From G963704535 sp963704535 (lineage in GTDB: Bacteria; Chloroflexota; Chloroflexia; Chloroflexales; Roseiflexaceae), in contig OY969916.1 of the NCBI GenBank assembly GCA_963704535.1, forward strand, positions 4,588,001-4,652,000: a stretch of DNA of 64,000 bases, given 5' to 3'. Each line of letters starts with the position of its first letter. The stretch's first letter is position 1. The notes under the pieces are model-generated. The model searched no databases, had not been told where the DNA came from, and worked only from the letters and a program-made list of their open reading frames with translations. Positions 27,730 to 36,098 of the stretch are shown piece after piece. Position numbers and translations under genes: made by a program.

Positions 27730-30700
27730 CGGTGAGCAGCGCATAGATTGCGCGGCCCATTTCCAGCGTGTCGAGCGCATCACGCACCCCAGCTCCTGCG
27801 GCGTCGAGCGAGGCCGCAACATCCATCCCGTCCACCTGCTCGCTCGCGGCGACCTTGCGGGCCAGCAGATCCTGGGCGAGCGATTGGGGAGTATCGGCGT
27901 ACACCGGCACGAGAATACGAACTGCCCTGGTCTGCCCAATCCGGTCCAGTCGCCCATTCGCCTGCCGGAAGACGATCGCATTGCAATTCGGATTCTCCAT
28001 CCAGATCGCGGTACTAAACCAGACCAGGTTATTGAGTCCCGTCTGAATACTGGTTGGATTAGCGATCATAATCCGCTTGCCAGCGCCGATCACCCTGGTG
28101 TTGATCCAGGCTTCGCGCTTCTGGGTCGGCACCCTGCCGGCGTCGAGAAAGATCGGGTATTCGCCGGTCTGCTCGGCGATACGGCGCATCAGCCGCTCCA
28201 CGACGCCGATCTCGCCGCTATGGGTCACGAAGACCAGCACGTTGCGGCCCTCGGCAAGTTCGGCACGCAGCCGCTCGCACAGCCATCGCTCCTTTGGCAG
28301 CAGCGTAGCCGGCTCCAACAGATCCGCTGAGGCGACCAGATCGCCGCCACAACTCGCCGGATAACGGACATCCCACCCGCGTGCGCCATCCTCACGCATC
28401 GCATTGCCCATGTCCAGCGTGGCGCGGTCATAGAAGCTCGGCAGTTGGCCCAGCGCCCCGAACAGTTTGCCGGCCAGCGCCGTGTAGCGATCTTTTTTGA
28501 TTCGCGCAATCACCTTGGAAAAGAGCATATCGGCGCGCTCGCGCAGCATCGTGTCGACCGGGCATTGCGTATCTCGTGCGATCGGCACTTCCTCGATCGT
28601 GCAGGGCGGCAGCGCATCATCAAGATCGGATTTCTGGATCGTGACCGCGATGGGCAGGAGATGATGGAGCAGCAGCACCGGCAGCACTCCCGGAGCCTCG
28701 CCCAGCGTGCGGGTGGTTGTCAGCCGATCCAGCTCTTGCCGGTCGGTCATCGCGCCGTAGGACTGCGCTCCCATCGTCCCCTCATCCTTTGGCTCGCGCA
28801 GCACCTTCCGATAGCCGTAGCGCGTCACGAAGGCCCGCACGGCATCACGCCTGAACTCGCGGCGGAAGCGCCTCGACAGCGCCCACAGGTTACGGAACAG
28901 CCCGGACGCATAGCCATTCATCAGGCTGCCCGTCAGCAGGAGGGTGGGCAGGCCAAGCTCGGAGAGCCGATGTGCGGCGATCTCCTGGGCCGAGCCGTCG
29001 CCAGCGAACTCGTGGCCCTCGTCGAGAATGAGCAGATCGAAACGATCCCGCGCGTAGCGGGTGATGTAGCGGGCGATCGAGAAGCGGCGCGGCCTGGGGA
29101 TCGCCTGGAACAGCGGCTCGTCACAGACGCCTTGAAACTCATAGCGCGCGTAGCGAGAGAGCAGATCGAGGGCGTGCTTTGCCGCTGCGACCCCCTCAGC
29201 ATGATCGTTCCATACCAGATCGCCGGCCGGTGAGATTTGCACCTGCGGCTCGCCCCACGCGATCAACTCCTGCGTTCTCTCCGCCTCCTGCTTCACGACC
29301 TGGCCGACCGCAGCCGTATTTGCCCGCTCTCCCTCGCGGCCAAGCCGGGCAATCGCGCGGTCGAGCACCTTCCACACATCGGTTTCGTGCGACCACTGCG
29401 GTTTGTCCAGGTTGTAGGCGCGGACAACCTCAATAAGCTGCGTCTGAATCGCGCGAGATGGCGGCAGCAGCAGCAGCAGCTCCCGCAGCCCATTGCGCAG
29501 AGTACGCCCCCGCCCATGGCTGCTGCTGTCGGTGGTTGTCAACGCATAGAGATCCGCGATCGTATCGGCCAGCAGGATGTCGCGCTGCTGGTGGCGTGTC
29601 GCGAGGAACAGATAGCCCAGGATGGTCACATCGTCTGCGAGCTGATCGCCGCTCCGGCCATCAGCCCAGCCGTCACGGATGGCGTGAATGAGCGCCATGA
29701 GCACCCGACCGAGCGGCGACGCGGCCAGCTCGTCGGCGCCGGCACCTGATCGAGCTGTCCATGCCATTTCCGCCGCAGCGTCTCGCGCGGCCCGGTCTGG
29801 TAGCTGCCTGCGCACATTCGCCACCTTGCTGCCCAGAGCCAGCAGGCCCCGCGCGCCGACCGTTCCGCGCACCCGCGGATCATCTGGCAAGGCGGTGATC
29901 AGCAGGCGCGCCAGATCGCGCACCCATCCCGCTACGGCGTTTGCAGGCCAGTAGATACGGCGCGTACAGCGCGCCCGCTCTTTGACCAGCGAGGTGTCGG
30001 GAGCGGCCACCCGACCGCCGCAGCGTGGGCAGCGCCGCCGTGGGTCCAGGCCGGCGCTGAACGTGTGGCCGAGTTTGGCGGCTTCCCGTGAGAGGATAGA
30101 GAGTGTCAGCCCAGCCCCCGGCAGCGTTGGGTCAGCCGACGCCGCTTCCCTGTGGACCGCCAGGGTTGAGTTGACGATGACCACCCCGGCGCCCGGCAGC
30201 ACTGCGGCGATCTGATTGCACCAGCTTTCGAGCAGATGCGGCGGGCAGACGATCAACGCGCGGCGCACCGGGCGCAGCGCTGTGGGCAGCCCCATGTCTG
30301 CCAGCCGGCCTCGCAGCACTGCCAGGTGATCGGCGGCCAGGGCGGCGATCGTCGCCAGCGCGATCGTGCTTTTGCCCGTGCCGACCTCGCCGATCACGAA
30401 CGGGTTTTCACGGTGCGCCAGGAGCTTCAGCGTTGCATAGATCGCCTCACGCTGGGCGCGGAACGGTGTGCGGGCCAGCGGCGGCAGCGGCAGCGCCGCA
30501 GCGGGATCGCCAAGTGGATGCAGCGCCGGGCACTGGCGCGCCATGACTTGCGCCAGTGCCCCTCGGTAGCGGTCGAGCAGGTCCGCCGCGTTCATCTGCT
30601 CTACATCGGTCGTCCCGGTCGGCACGCTGCCCGGCGCCAGGTCATAGTATCGACCAGCGCCCAGGTCCAGCACACAGAGCCGAAGGAGCGGCTGCTGGAC

Positions 30701-31804
30701 CTGCACAATGCCGGTCGTCTCGCCATCCTTGTTGGTGCGCTCCTCGACCGTCCGTAGCTCGCGCTCAAACACGCCTTTCGCAAGCAGCACGGGCAGGTCG
30801 GTTCTCGGATCATCTGGCTCCAGCACCGCCCCGTTGATGATGCCCGCCGAGAGGGCCTGGGCGATGTGGCCCGGCCGTGGCGGCATGGCGACCGGGAACG
30901 GGCGACCGCCGATCAGCGCATCCATGTCGCCATCCAGCCCGTAGAGTTGCATCCCGCTGCCGTCGGCGAGCGTGCCGCAGCGAATGGACTGCTGTACCGC
31001 CAGCAGATCGAACGGCGCCGTCTGCCAGCGCGTCAGACCTGCGTAGCCGCCGGCCTGCAACGCTACAACCGGATGGGGCACCATAGGCAGCGCCTCGATG
31101 CACTCGGCATCCCGCGCCCAGCCCTCGATCTGCCGCTGGAGCGCCAGGTCGGGCGCGGTCAGAGGATGGACCGCGCGCCGGGCGATCAGCACGACCTGCT
31201 TGTAGTCGGCAAAGTGCGTATCGGGGAAGCGGAAGCACCAGGCCGAATCGTAGTGGGTCGCCAGGAAGGCGGCGCTCGCCGCCAGCGCATGATGCGGCAC
31301 GACCAACAGCAGCACGCCTCGCCCTGGTGTAAGAATGTCGGTGTAGCGCACCAGAAAGCGGTGCTCTAGCCGGCGGTAGGTCGGATCGAGATCATAGGGC
31401 GGGTTGAGGTAGAGGATCGTCGCCCCGTCGGTGCTTCCCCATTCTGCTTTGGTACTCCACACGACCCGGAAGGCATCGCCGTGGAGCGCGGTCTGTTCAG
31501 CGCGCCAACCGAGCCTCCGGTTGGTCGCCAGTTGAAGCGCAGCGGCCCGCTCGCGCTCCAGTTCGACGGTGTAGGCCAGGATCTCCGGCCCCGTATCGTT
31601 GTGATGATCGCGCAGCTTCTCGCCGAACCAGCAGCGCAGCAGCCCCAGCAGTGCGGCACCGTCGGCGGCGCATGGATCTACAACGGCCACACGCCCGCGG
31701 GAAACATTGACCGATACGGTGTCGATCAGGGCGGCGATCGGCGAGATGAGGTCAGTAGGCAGAGCGTAATAGCCGCCAACAGCCTGAGATTCAAGACGAG
31801 GCAT
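27716..31804 (-). CDS. DNA methyltransferase-SNF2-type helicase fusion (DarB-like)
   Basis: 1,362 residues. Residues 1-250 form an N6-adenine methyltransferase-like domain: VVDPCAADGAALLGLL (43-, motif I) and LNPPYD (133-, catalytic motif IV). A SNF2/SF2 helicase follows: Walker A GEVGTGKST (472-480), a CPRCGG zinc-knuckle-like insert, LLILDEGHEF (motif II), and QANGRLDRIGQTRA (motif VI). Such fusions occur on phages and plasmids; phage P1 DarB, an anti-restriction protein carried into the host, has the same domain order. The last four codons (GERP) and the stop lie inside the group II intron remnant, so the original C-terminus has been replaced. It is the last gene of a seven-gene minus-strand operon. 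Confidence 0.75.
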   Translation of the reverse strand: MPRLESQAVGGYYALPTDLISPIAALIDTVSVNVSRGRVAVVDPCAADGAALLGLLRCWFGEKLRDHHNDTGPEILAYTVELERERAAALQLATNRRLGWRAEQTALHGDAFRVVWSTKAEWGSTDGATILYLNPPYDLDPTYRRLEHRFLVRYTDILTPGRGVLLLVVPHHALAASAAFLATHYDSAWCFRFPDTHFADYKQVVLIARRAVHPLTAPDLALQRQIEGWARDAECIEALPMVPHPVVALQAGGYAGLTRWQTAPFDLLAVQQSIRCGTLADGSGMQLYGLDGDMDALIGGRPFPVAMPPRPGHIAQALSAGIINGAVLEPDDPRTDLPVLLAKGVFERELRTVEERTNKDGETTGIVQVQQPLLRLCVLDLGAGRYYDLAPGSVPTGTTDVEQMNAADLLDRYRGALAQVMARQCPALHPLGDPAAALPLPPLARTPFRAQREAIYATLKLLAHRENPFVIGEVGTGKSTIALATIAALAADHLAVLRGRLADMGLPTALRPVRRALIVCPPHLLESWCNQIAAVLPGAGVVIVNSTLAVHREAASADPTLPGAGLTLSILSREAAKLGHTFSAGLDPRRRCPRCGGRVAAPDTSLVKERARCTRRIYWPANAVAGWVRDLARLLITALPDDPRVRGTVGARGLLALGSKVANVRRQLPDRAARDAAAEMAWTARSGAGADELAASPLGRVLMALIHAIRDGWADGRSGDQLADDVTILGYLFLATRHQQRDILLADTIADLYALTTTDSSSHGRGRTLRNGLRELLLLLPPSRAIQTQLIEVVRAYNLDKPQWSHETDVWKVLDRAIARLGREGERANTAAVGQVVKQEAERTQELIAWGEPQVQISPAGDLVWNDHAEGVAAAKHALDLLSRYARYEFQGVCDEPLFQAIPRPRRFSIARYITRYARDRFDLLILDEGHEFAGDGSAQEIAAHRLSELGLPTLLLTGSLMNGYASGLFRNLWALSRRFRREFRRDAVRAFVTRYGYRKVLREPKDEGTMGAQSYGAMTDRQELDRLTTTRTLGEAPGVLPVLLLHHLLPIAVTIQKSDLDDALPPCTIEEVPIARDTQCPVDTMLRERADMLFSKVIARIKKDRYTALAGKLFGALGQLPSFYDRATLDMGNAMREDGARGWDVRYPASCGGDLVASADLLEPATLLPKERWLCERLRAELAEGRNVLVFVTHSGEIGVVERLMRRIAEQTGEYPIFLDAGRVPTQKREAWINTRVIGAGKRIMIANPTSIQTGLNNLVWFSTAIWMENPNCNAIVFRQANGRLDRIGQTRAVRILVPVYADTPQSLAQDLLARKVAASEQVDGMDVAASLDAAGAGVRDALDTLEMGRAIYALLTGERP

Positions 31805-31840
31805 ACGACAGGCTCCTATCTGGGTTGCAAGGTAGAGATG

Positions 31841-32806
31841 TCAGGCTACCGCACGCAATTGGCGTTCGTAGGCGGCGGTGTACCGCAGCACTTCTGCGGC
31901 CAGGAGGCGGTCGAGCTGCTCGTGAGTCGTCCAGCCGACCACTCCGGGCAGCAGGCCAACGGAGCCAGTGTCTTCCTCGACGAATGACTCGGCCCACTGA
32001 TGGCGTGCCCACAGCCAGCGATCGGTTTTGCTGGTGGGTGTCCGGTACGAGTTCCGGGCGCTCTCTGCGGTCGCCGAGAAACTCAGCACCCCATCGCGGA
32101 GACCGGCCAGGTAGAGCTGAACCGCGAAGTCCAGCCCCATCAGCAGCGGGCGGCGCGTGCGCCGGTCTATGTAGGCCAACACATAGGCCGCGATCGGGGC
32201 CAGGTCAAGCAGCTCGTCAGGGGTGAAGGCGACACCTTTGGGCAGCAGCGGCCCATCGACCCGATGCAGCGCCAGCGCGCGGGCGTGGGTAACGATCTGC
32301 TCGCAGCGAACCCTATCCGCACGCAGGCGAGCGCGCTGCTCGACCACCCACCAGGCCGGCGGGAGCGCCAGAAAGCAGCAGCCGGCGGGGTCAACCATAC
32401 CTGGGTCCAGCGCCAGCACCTCATCCAGCGTCGCGGTGACGACCTCGCTGGTCGTTCCATCTGGTGATGCTATCCGCCGGCTGCTGAAGCTGTAGCCGGC
32501 ACTTTTCAGCAGCTCGAACCGAACCGGCTTTTTCCTGCTGTGATGCGATTCGTTCGTCGCCAGCGCCGCCTGCCGGCCCATGCGAAAGTTCGCCAGGAAT
32601 GGGCGCAGCTCGGTATCTGTCCCCGTCAGGAGCATCCAGACCGGGCGGATCGTGTCGCTTTTGACTTCGCCGCCCTCCCAAAGCATGCCGGCGCACACAT
32701 GCGCCAGCTTTATCGCGCTGAAGCTGCGGCTTTTCGCGGGAGCAGCACGCTTCTTCGACCTGGCCTCGGTATCGTCTGCTTTTGGAGCAATGGTCAGTAT
32801 ATGCAA
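31841..32806 (-). CDS. Hypothetical protein, 321 residues
   Basis: No family recognised. The first 30 residues are basic and Ala/Lys-rich, the middle has LDPGMVDPAGCCFLALPPAW, and the C-terminal third reads TSKTDRWLWARHQWAESFVE. Its order in the operon, directly upstream of the methyltransferase-helicase with a 36-bp gap, suggests a partner role. Codon use is like that of its neighbours, supporting a real gene. Confidence 0.6.
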   Translation of the reverse strand: MHILTIAPKADDTEARSKKRAAPAKSRSFSAIKLAHVCAGMLWEGGEVKSDTIRPVWMLLTGTDTELRPFLANFRMGRQAALATNESHHSRKKPVRFELLKSAGYSFSSRRIASPDGTTSEVVTATLDEVLALDPGMVDPAGCCFLALPPAWWVVEQRARLRADRVRCEQIVTHARALALHRVDGPLLPKGVAFTPDELLDLAPIAAYVLAYIDRRTRRPLLMGLDFAVQLYLAGLRDGVLSFSATAESARNSYRTPTSKTDRWLWARHQWAESFVEEDTGSVGLLPGVVGWTTHEQLDRLLAAEVLRYTAAYERQLRAVA

Positions 32807-32854
32807 TGTAGTTCCTCGATGTCGGGCGTCTGGATCGAATTGTGCAGCGGGGGT

Positions 32855-33496
32855 TCATTCGGCGCGGGCCTGGGCGTAGGTGCCCAGCCGTTCCAGCAGT
32901 TCCCGCCACGCCTGCCGGGCGGCCACCGCCGCAGCGTGTAGAGCCTCGATGCGCGCCCCGGCCGGATCGTCCTCGCATAAGTAGCAATGTGTTTGTGCTG
33001 CGGGATAACCGCCTTTCAATTTGACCATCTTGGCCGTGTGGCGCTCGGCTTCGACGCGCCGCACCTCCGGCACATCGCCGGTCCAGAAGTAGGTCGGCGA
33101 GTAGCGGCGATCGGGCGGCAGATACAGGTGGATCACATTTCGAGTGAGCGGGTTGGGCGCACCCTTGCCCGCCGCAGCCAGGCGCTCGTCGTAGCGCCCC
33201 TGCTCGCGCAGCGCCCCCGCCAGCGCATCAAGCGCGGCCTGCCAGGCGTTGCGAACCTGCTGCGCTTCTGTCCAGGCTCCCTCGGTCGCGAGGCAATGGA
33301 CCAGGTGATCCGGCCGGTTGAGTACGCCATGCCCCGGCCGTGCCGTCACACCAGGCAGCGTGCCCGGCTCGACCCGCACGCCCGATGGTGTGTCGCCCAG
33401 CACCTTCAACCGCTCGATCGGCGCCGCGCGCCAGGGGTGATGTGACTCGCCGACGTGCAGCACATGCGGGACCAGGGCAATTGCTTCGGTTGTCAT
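32855..33496 (-). CDS. Hypothetical protein, 213 residues
   Basis: No family recognised. A CYLCEDDP segment near residue 170 and a long C-terminal helix (IEALHAAAVAARQAWRELLE) are the visible traits. The gene sits 9 bp after the stop of the preceding gene in the operon. It is likely soluble; no signal peptide or membrane helix. Confidence 0.6.
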   Translation of the reverse strand: MTTEAIALVPHVLHVGESHHPWRAAPIERLKVLGDTPSGVRVEPGTLPGVTARPGHGVLNRPDHLVHCLATEGAWTEAQQVRNAWQAALDALAGALREQGRYDERLAAAGKGAPNPLTRNVIHLYLPPDRRYSPTYFWTGDVPEVRRVEAERHTAKMVKLKGGYPAAQTHCYLCEDDPAGARIEALHAAAVAARQAWRELLERLGTYAQARAE

Positions 33497-33505
33497 GGTG
33501 TTGCC

Positions 33506-33931
33506 TTACCCTTCTAGCTGGCGAATCTGCTCGGCCAGCGCACTGAGATCGATTCCCTCTGAAAATGCCAGCGCTAGGGCGCTGGGATCGTCGGCACCGA
33601 ACGGCGGCACCGTGGGGTCGTCGTGGCGGATCTGCGGCCAATCGGAGGGCCAGAAGACCCCGTGCGGCACCTCTGGCCGATCTCCCAACCACATCCGGGC
33701 GCGATAGTCCACGCGCCAGCCATCGGCGAGATTGATCCACAGATGCGGCGCCACGTTGCGGTCGCTGGGCCGATGCAGGATGCCCCCGACGCCGACGGTG
33801 TGTTCGATCCTGGCGCGCGAGAGCAGCGCGCTGATCAGACAGGTCATCCCATCGCACTCCAGGGCGCAGCGGTCGAGCTGGTCGAGCACGCGGGCCAGTG
33901 GGTGCGGGTGTTGTTTGCTGGTACTGCTCAT
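33506..33931 (-). CDS. Small protein with transglutaminase-like Cys-His-Asp pattern
   Basis: 141 residues. CDGMTCLISALLSRARIEHT resembles the helix that carries the nucleophilic cysteine in transglutaminase/papain-like folds; HLWINLADGWRVDYRARMWL then supplies a His on one strand and an Asp on the next, in the order of the catalytic triad. If so, it could be a peptidase or amidase. The assignment rests on this pattern alone. Its ATG overlaps the stop of the preceding gene by 4 bp. Confidence 0.5.
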   Translation of the reverse strand: MSSTSKQHPHPLARVLDQLDRCALECDGMTCLISALLSRARIEHTVGVGGILHRPSDRNVAPHLWINLADGWRVDYRARMWLGDRPEVPHGVFWPSDWPQIRHDDPTVPPFGADDPSALALAFSEGIDLSALAEQIRQLEG

Positions 33932-34542
33932 GGTGCTTGGTGGCGCTGATCGCGCGTCTCCTCCAGATAGGCAAGGATATGCCGGGCCTGTTCCCCGCTC
34001 AGATTGTGCAGATCCAGATGCACACCGTACAGGGCGCTCGCCTCGCCCTGTACGGTGATGCCCGTGGGGTGGCTGGCAATAAAAAAGGAGTTATCCCGCT
34101 CACGCGGGCCGCAGCCGTGGTAGGCCGCGCGTAGTGCCTGCACGGTCTCCTGCTCCCATTGCTTACGGCGCACATGTTCGGCGTAGCGAGCGCTGGTCTC
34201 CGCAAACACCGCCCGGTAGCGTGGCAGCAGCCTGCGCCGGATCGCCTCCGCGATCGTGGGGGCATCCTTGCGCTCGTCCTCTGTGATCTGGCAGCTTACC
34301 CACTCGTAGCGCATGCCATCGCGCGAGAGCTTGCGCGGAACGGAGTTGTGCATTTCCCCAAACCAGCCCGTGATGATCAGGCGGCGCTTGTTACGCCGGA
34401 GCGTCAGCTCCAGGCCGGTTTCGCTCGTGAGCAGCGCCCGACCGCCGGAGGGATTGAGCGCCCATTCCTGAACGTCGTGGGCGCTCAACTTCTCGGCGAT
34501 GTCGCGGCAGCGCTTCAGCCATTCAAGGTTTCGCGTGTCCAC
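33928..34542 (-). CDS. Hypothetical protein, about 204 residues
   Basis: It starts at GTG 34542, behind GGAAAGGGAGA, and overlaps the end of the upstream gene by 20 bp. The sequence (RNLEWLKRCRDIAEKLSAHD, then ITGWFGEMHNSVPRKLSRDG) has no recognised family. Rich in Arg and Glu, probably soluble. Translational coupling on both sides makes it an integral member of the operon. Confidence 0.6.
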   Translation of the reverse strand: MDTRNLEWLKRCRDIAEKLSAHDVQEWALNPSGGRALLTSETGLELTLRRNKRRLIITGWFGEMHNSVPRKLSRDGMRYEWVSCQITEDERKDAPTIAEAIRRRLLPRYRAVFAETSARYAEHVRRKQWEQETVQALRAAYHGCGPRERDNSFFIASHPTGITVQGEASALYGVHLDLHNLSGEQARHILAYLEETRDQRHQAP

Positions 34543-34990
34543 AAGTCTCCCTTTCCTCAACCACCACGCCGCGACCGGCCAGGTAGGCATGGGCGATCGA
34601 GAGCGCCCGCGGCTGGGCCTGTTGCCTGCTCCACCTGCGGCCACCTGCCGCCGGCCGCTCTTTGGGCAGCTCCGGCAGCGTGTCGCTATCCCGGAAATGA
34701 AAGGCAATCTGGAGCGGCTGACCGTTGAGCAGGAGCCCGGTTTCGATGAAGAAGATCGGCATGCCCTGATGGTCGTCGCGCCAAGAGCGAGCGGGCCAGG
34801 CAGCCAGGCAGGCCCAGCGCACCGCCTCGGATTTCAGCGCGTACAGCCCTGGATCGCCGGGGTAGCCCGGCCAGTCCTTCGCGCTGGCGTTGCACAGCAG
34901 CGCGAGAAGGGCCAGGCCGTCCGGGTGGTCGAGGAACAGCGGCAGCAGATCGGCCGGGATGTTCCAATGATCTAGGATGCGCTCGTTCAT
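34523..34990 (-). CDS. Hypothetical protein, 155 residues
   Basis: ATG 34990 follows a GGAGTAGA ribosome site. The protein has hydrophobic N-terminal helices (LLPLFLDHPDGLALLALLCN) but no clear membrane segment, and a basic C-terminus. No family recognised. It lies 7 bp after the upstream gene. Confidence 0.55.
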   Translation of the reverse strand: MNERILDHWNIPADLLPLFLDHPDGLALLALLCNASAKDWPGYPGDPGLYALKSEAVRWACLAAWPARSWRDDHQGMPIFFIETGLLLNGQPLQIAFHFRDSDTLPELPKERPAAGGRRWSRQQAQPRALSIAHAYLAGRGVVVEERETCGHAKP

Positions 34991-34997
34991 CAAAAAT

Positions 34998-35573
34998 CTA
35001 CTCCGCTCCACTCGAAGGGCGCGCTCCAGCCGTATCGTCGAGCAGCGCCACGAGCGCCGCTGTGTCGTCGGGCCAGCCGGCATCTTTACAGAGCCGGAAG
35101 ATGTTGGTGGGCAGCGGCAGCGTGAGCATGCTGCGGTGGTTGTCGCCTAGCTCGCCTTCGGGCTCGGCCACCGAGTACCACCGCCCGAACACGTAATCTG
35201 CCGGCGTCTGATCGTCGTGCCGCAGCTCGCCGTAGACGCACAGCCCATCAGGTGCGACCAGGAGGACATGGGCGCCTGGCCCGATTTGCCAGGCCCAGGT
35301 TGCAACGTGCTGATTAGCGTCGGCGCGGGCCTCGTTCAGTGCCGTTAAAGCGTCATTCCAGTTATCGAAGGTCGAAGCGCTCTCGCCGGCGCGGATAGTC
35401 GGGGTGCGGCGCAGGGCAGGCGTCCCATCGGCCAGGACCAGCTCGCGCCCGCCCCAGGCGATGTTGCGCCAGGTCGAGCCGGCCAGGTCAAGCTGGTGCT
35501 GGGTGCGCAGGTGCTCGGCGCCGTCACCACTTGGGGAAGTGTTACAGCAGAGGCAGGTTACGGTGTAGCTCAT
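34998..35573 (-). CDS. Hypothetical protein with possible N-terminal zinc site
   Basis: 191 residues. It begins MSYTVTCLCCNTSP with two histidines 15-19 residues on, an arrangement that could bind zinc (C-x-C-C...H...H). The rest (TFDNWNDALTALNEARADAN, then YVFGRWYSVAEPEGELGDNH) is unknown. It is the first gene of the minus-strand operon, with about 60 nt between predicted transcription start and ATG. Confidence 0.6.
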   Translation of the reverse strand: MSYTVTCLCCNTSPSGDGAEHLRTQHQLDLAGSTWRNIAWGGRELVLADGTPALRRTPTIRAGESASTFDNWNDALTALNEARADANQHVATWAWQIGPGAHVLLVAPDGLCVYGELRHDDQTPADYVFGRWYSVAEPEGELGDNHRSMLTLPLPTNIFRLCKDAGWPDDTAALVALLDDTAGARPSSGAE

Positions 35574-35640
35574 GATCGGCCTCTATCGAATAGCGACTGT
35601 CACGCTGTAGCAGCCGGCCCGTTCGGAACGGGACATCTTG

Positions 35641-35705
35641 AGTATAGCATAAATATACAATACTGTCAATAATATATTGACAGTATTGTATTCGCATGTT
35701 ATGAT
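35641..35705. promoter_or_regulatory. Divergent promoters on a perfect inverted repeat
   Basis: A 16-bp arm, ATACAATACTGTCAAT (35655-35670), is repeated exactly inverted at 35676-35691 after a 5-bp spacer. Each arm contains the -35 box of one promoter. The minus strand has TTGACA (35669-35664), 17 bp, TATACT (35646-35641); the plus strand has TTGACA (35677-35682), 17 bp, TATGAT (35700-35705). A repressor on the repeat would shut both directions. Both arms contain ACARTAYTGT, which recurs elsewhere in the element. Confidence 0.75.
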
Positions 35706-35734
35706 GCACTCACGTCGATCGAAACGAGGGGGAC

Positions 35735-36072
35735 ATGAGCAGCACAACGATCATCCACATCACCGACAGCGGCATAGGCGCGATCGAGCGCGACCCGGCC
35801 GGCTTTGTCGCCAGCATAATCGCAGCGCGTCACACCAGGCAGCCGCGCCAGGACATCTCACTCGCCAGCCACTTCAACCCGGCCACGGTGCTGCCAGAGC
35901 GGCATGCCAGCCTGCCGCGGGTGCTGTTGCTGCACAACGATCTGATGACCGAGTTCAACATGTCCACTGCGCAGCACTACGCCCAGAACGGCCAGCTTGG
36001 GCTGTTACGCGAGCGGCTGCGAGAAACGTGGCGGATGCTGGAGCACTTCGAGGCTGTCAATCGCCGCCCGCA
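35735..36072 (+). pseudogene. 5' part of a plus-strand gene cut by the IS21-type element
   Basis: About 112 codons (MSSTTIIHITDSGIGAIERD to EHFEAVNRRP) before the insertion. The gene has its own consensus promoter and operator. If the element is removed between 36072 and 40898 the frame continues without a stop into the open frame of the 40965-41600 gene. The two could therefore have been one protein of about 325-350 residues, or the sequence may stop shortly after; the target duplication is not clear enough to decide. Function unknown. Confidence 0.5.
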
Positions 36073-36098
36073 TGTACCAATCCATCGTCGGCAATACT

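Noticed and set aside
31841..32806. DISARM-type defence operon around the methyltransferase and helicase
   Set aside because: The two activities are in one protein with a different domain order, and no DrmB or DrmC-like protein was recognised among the neighbours.
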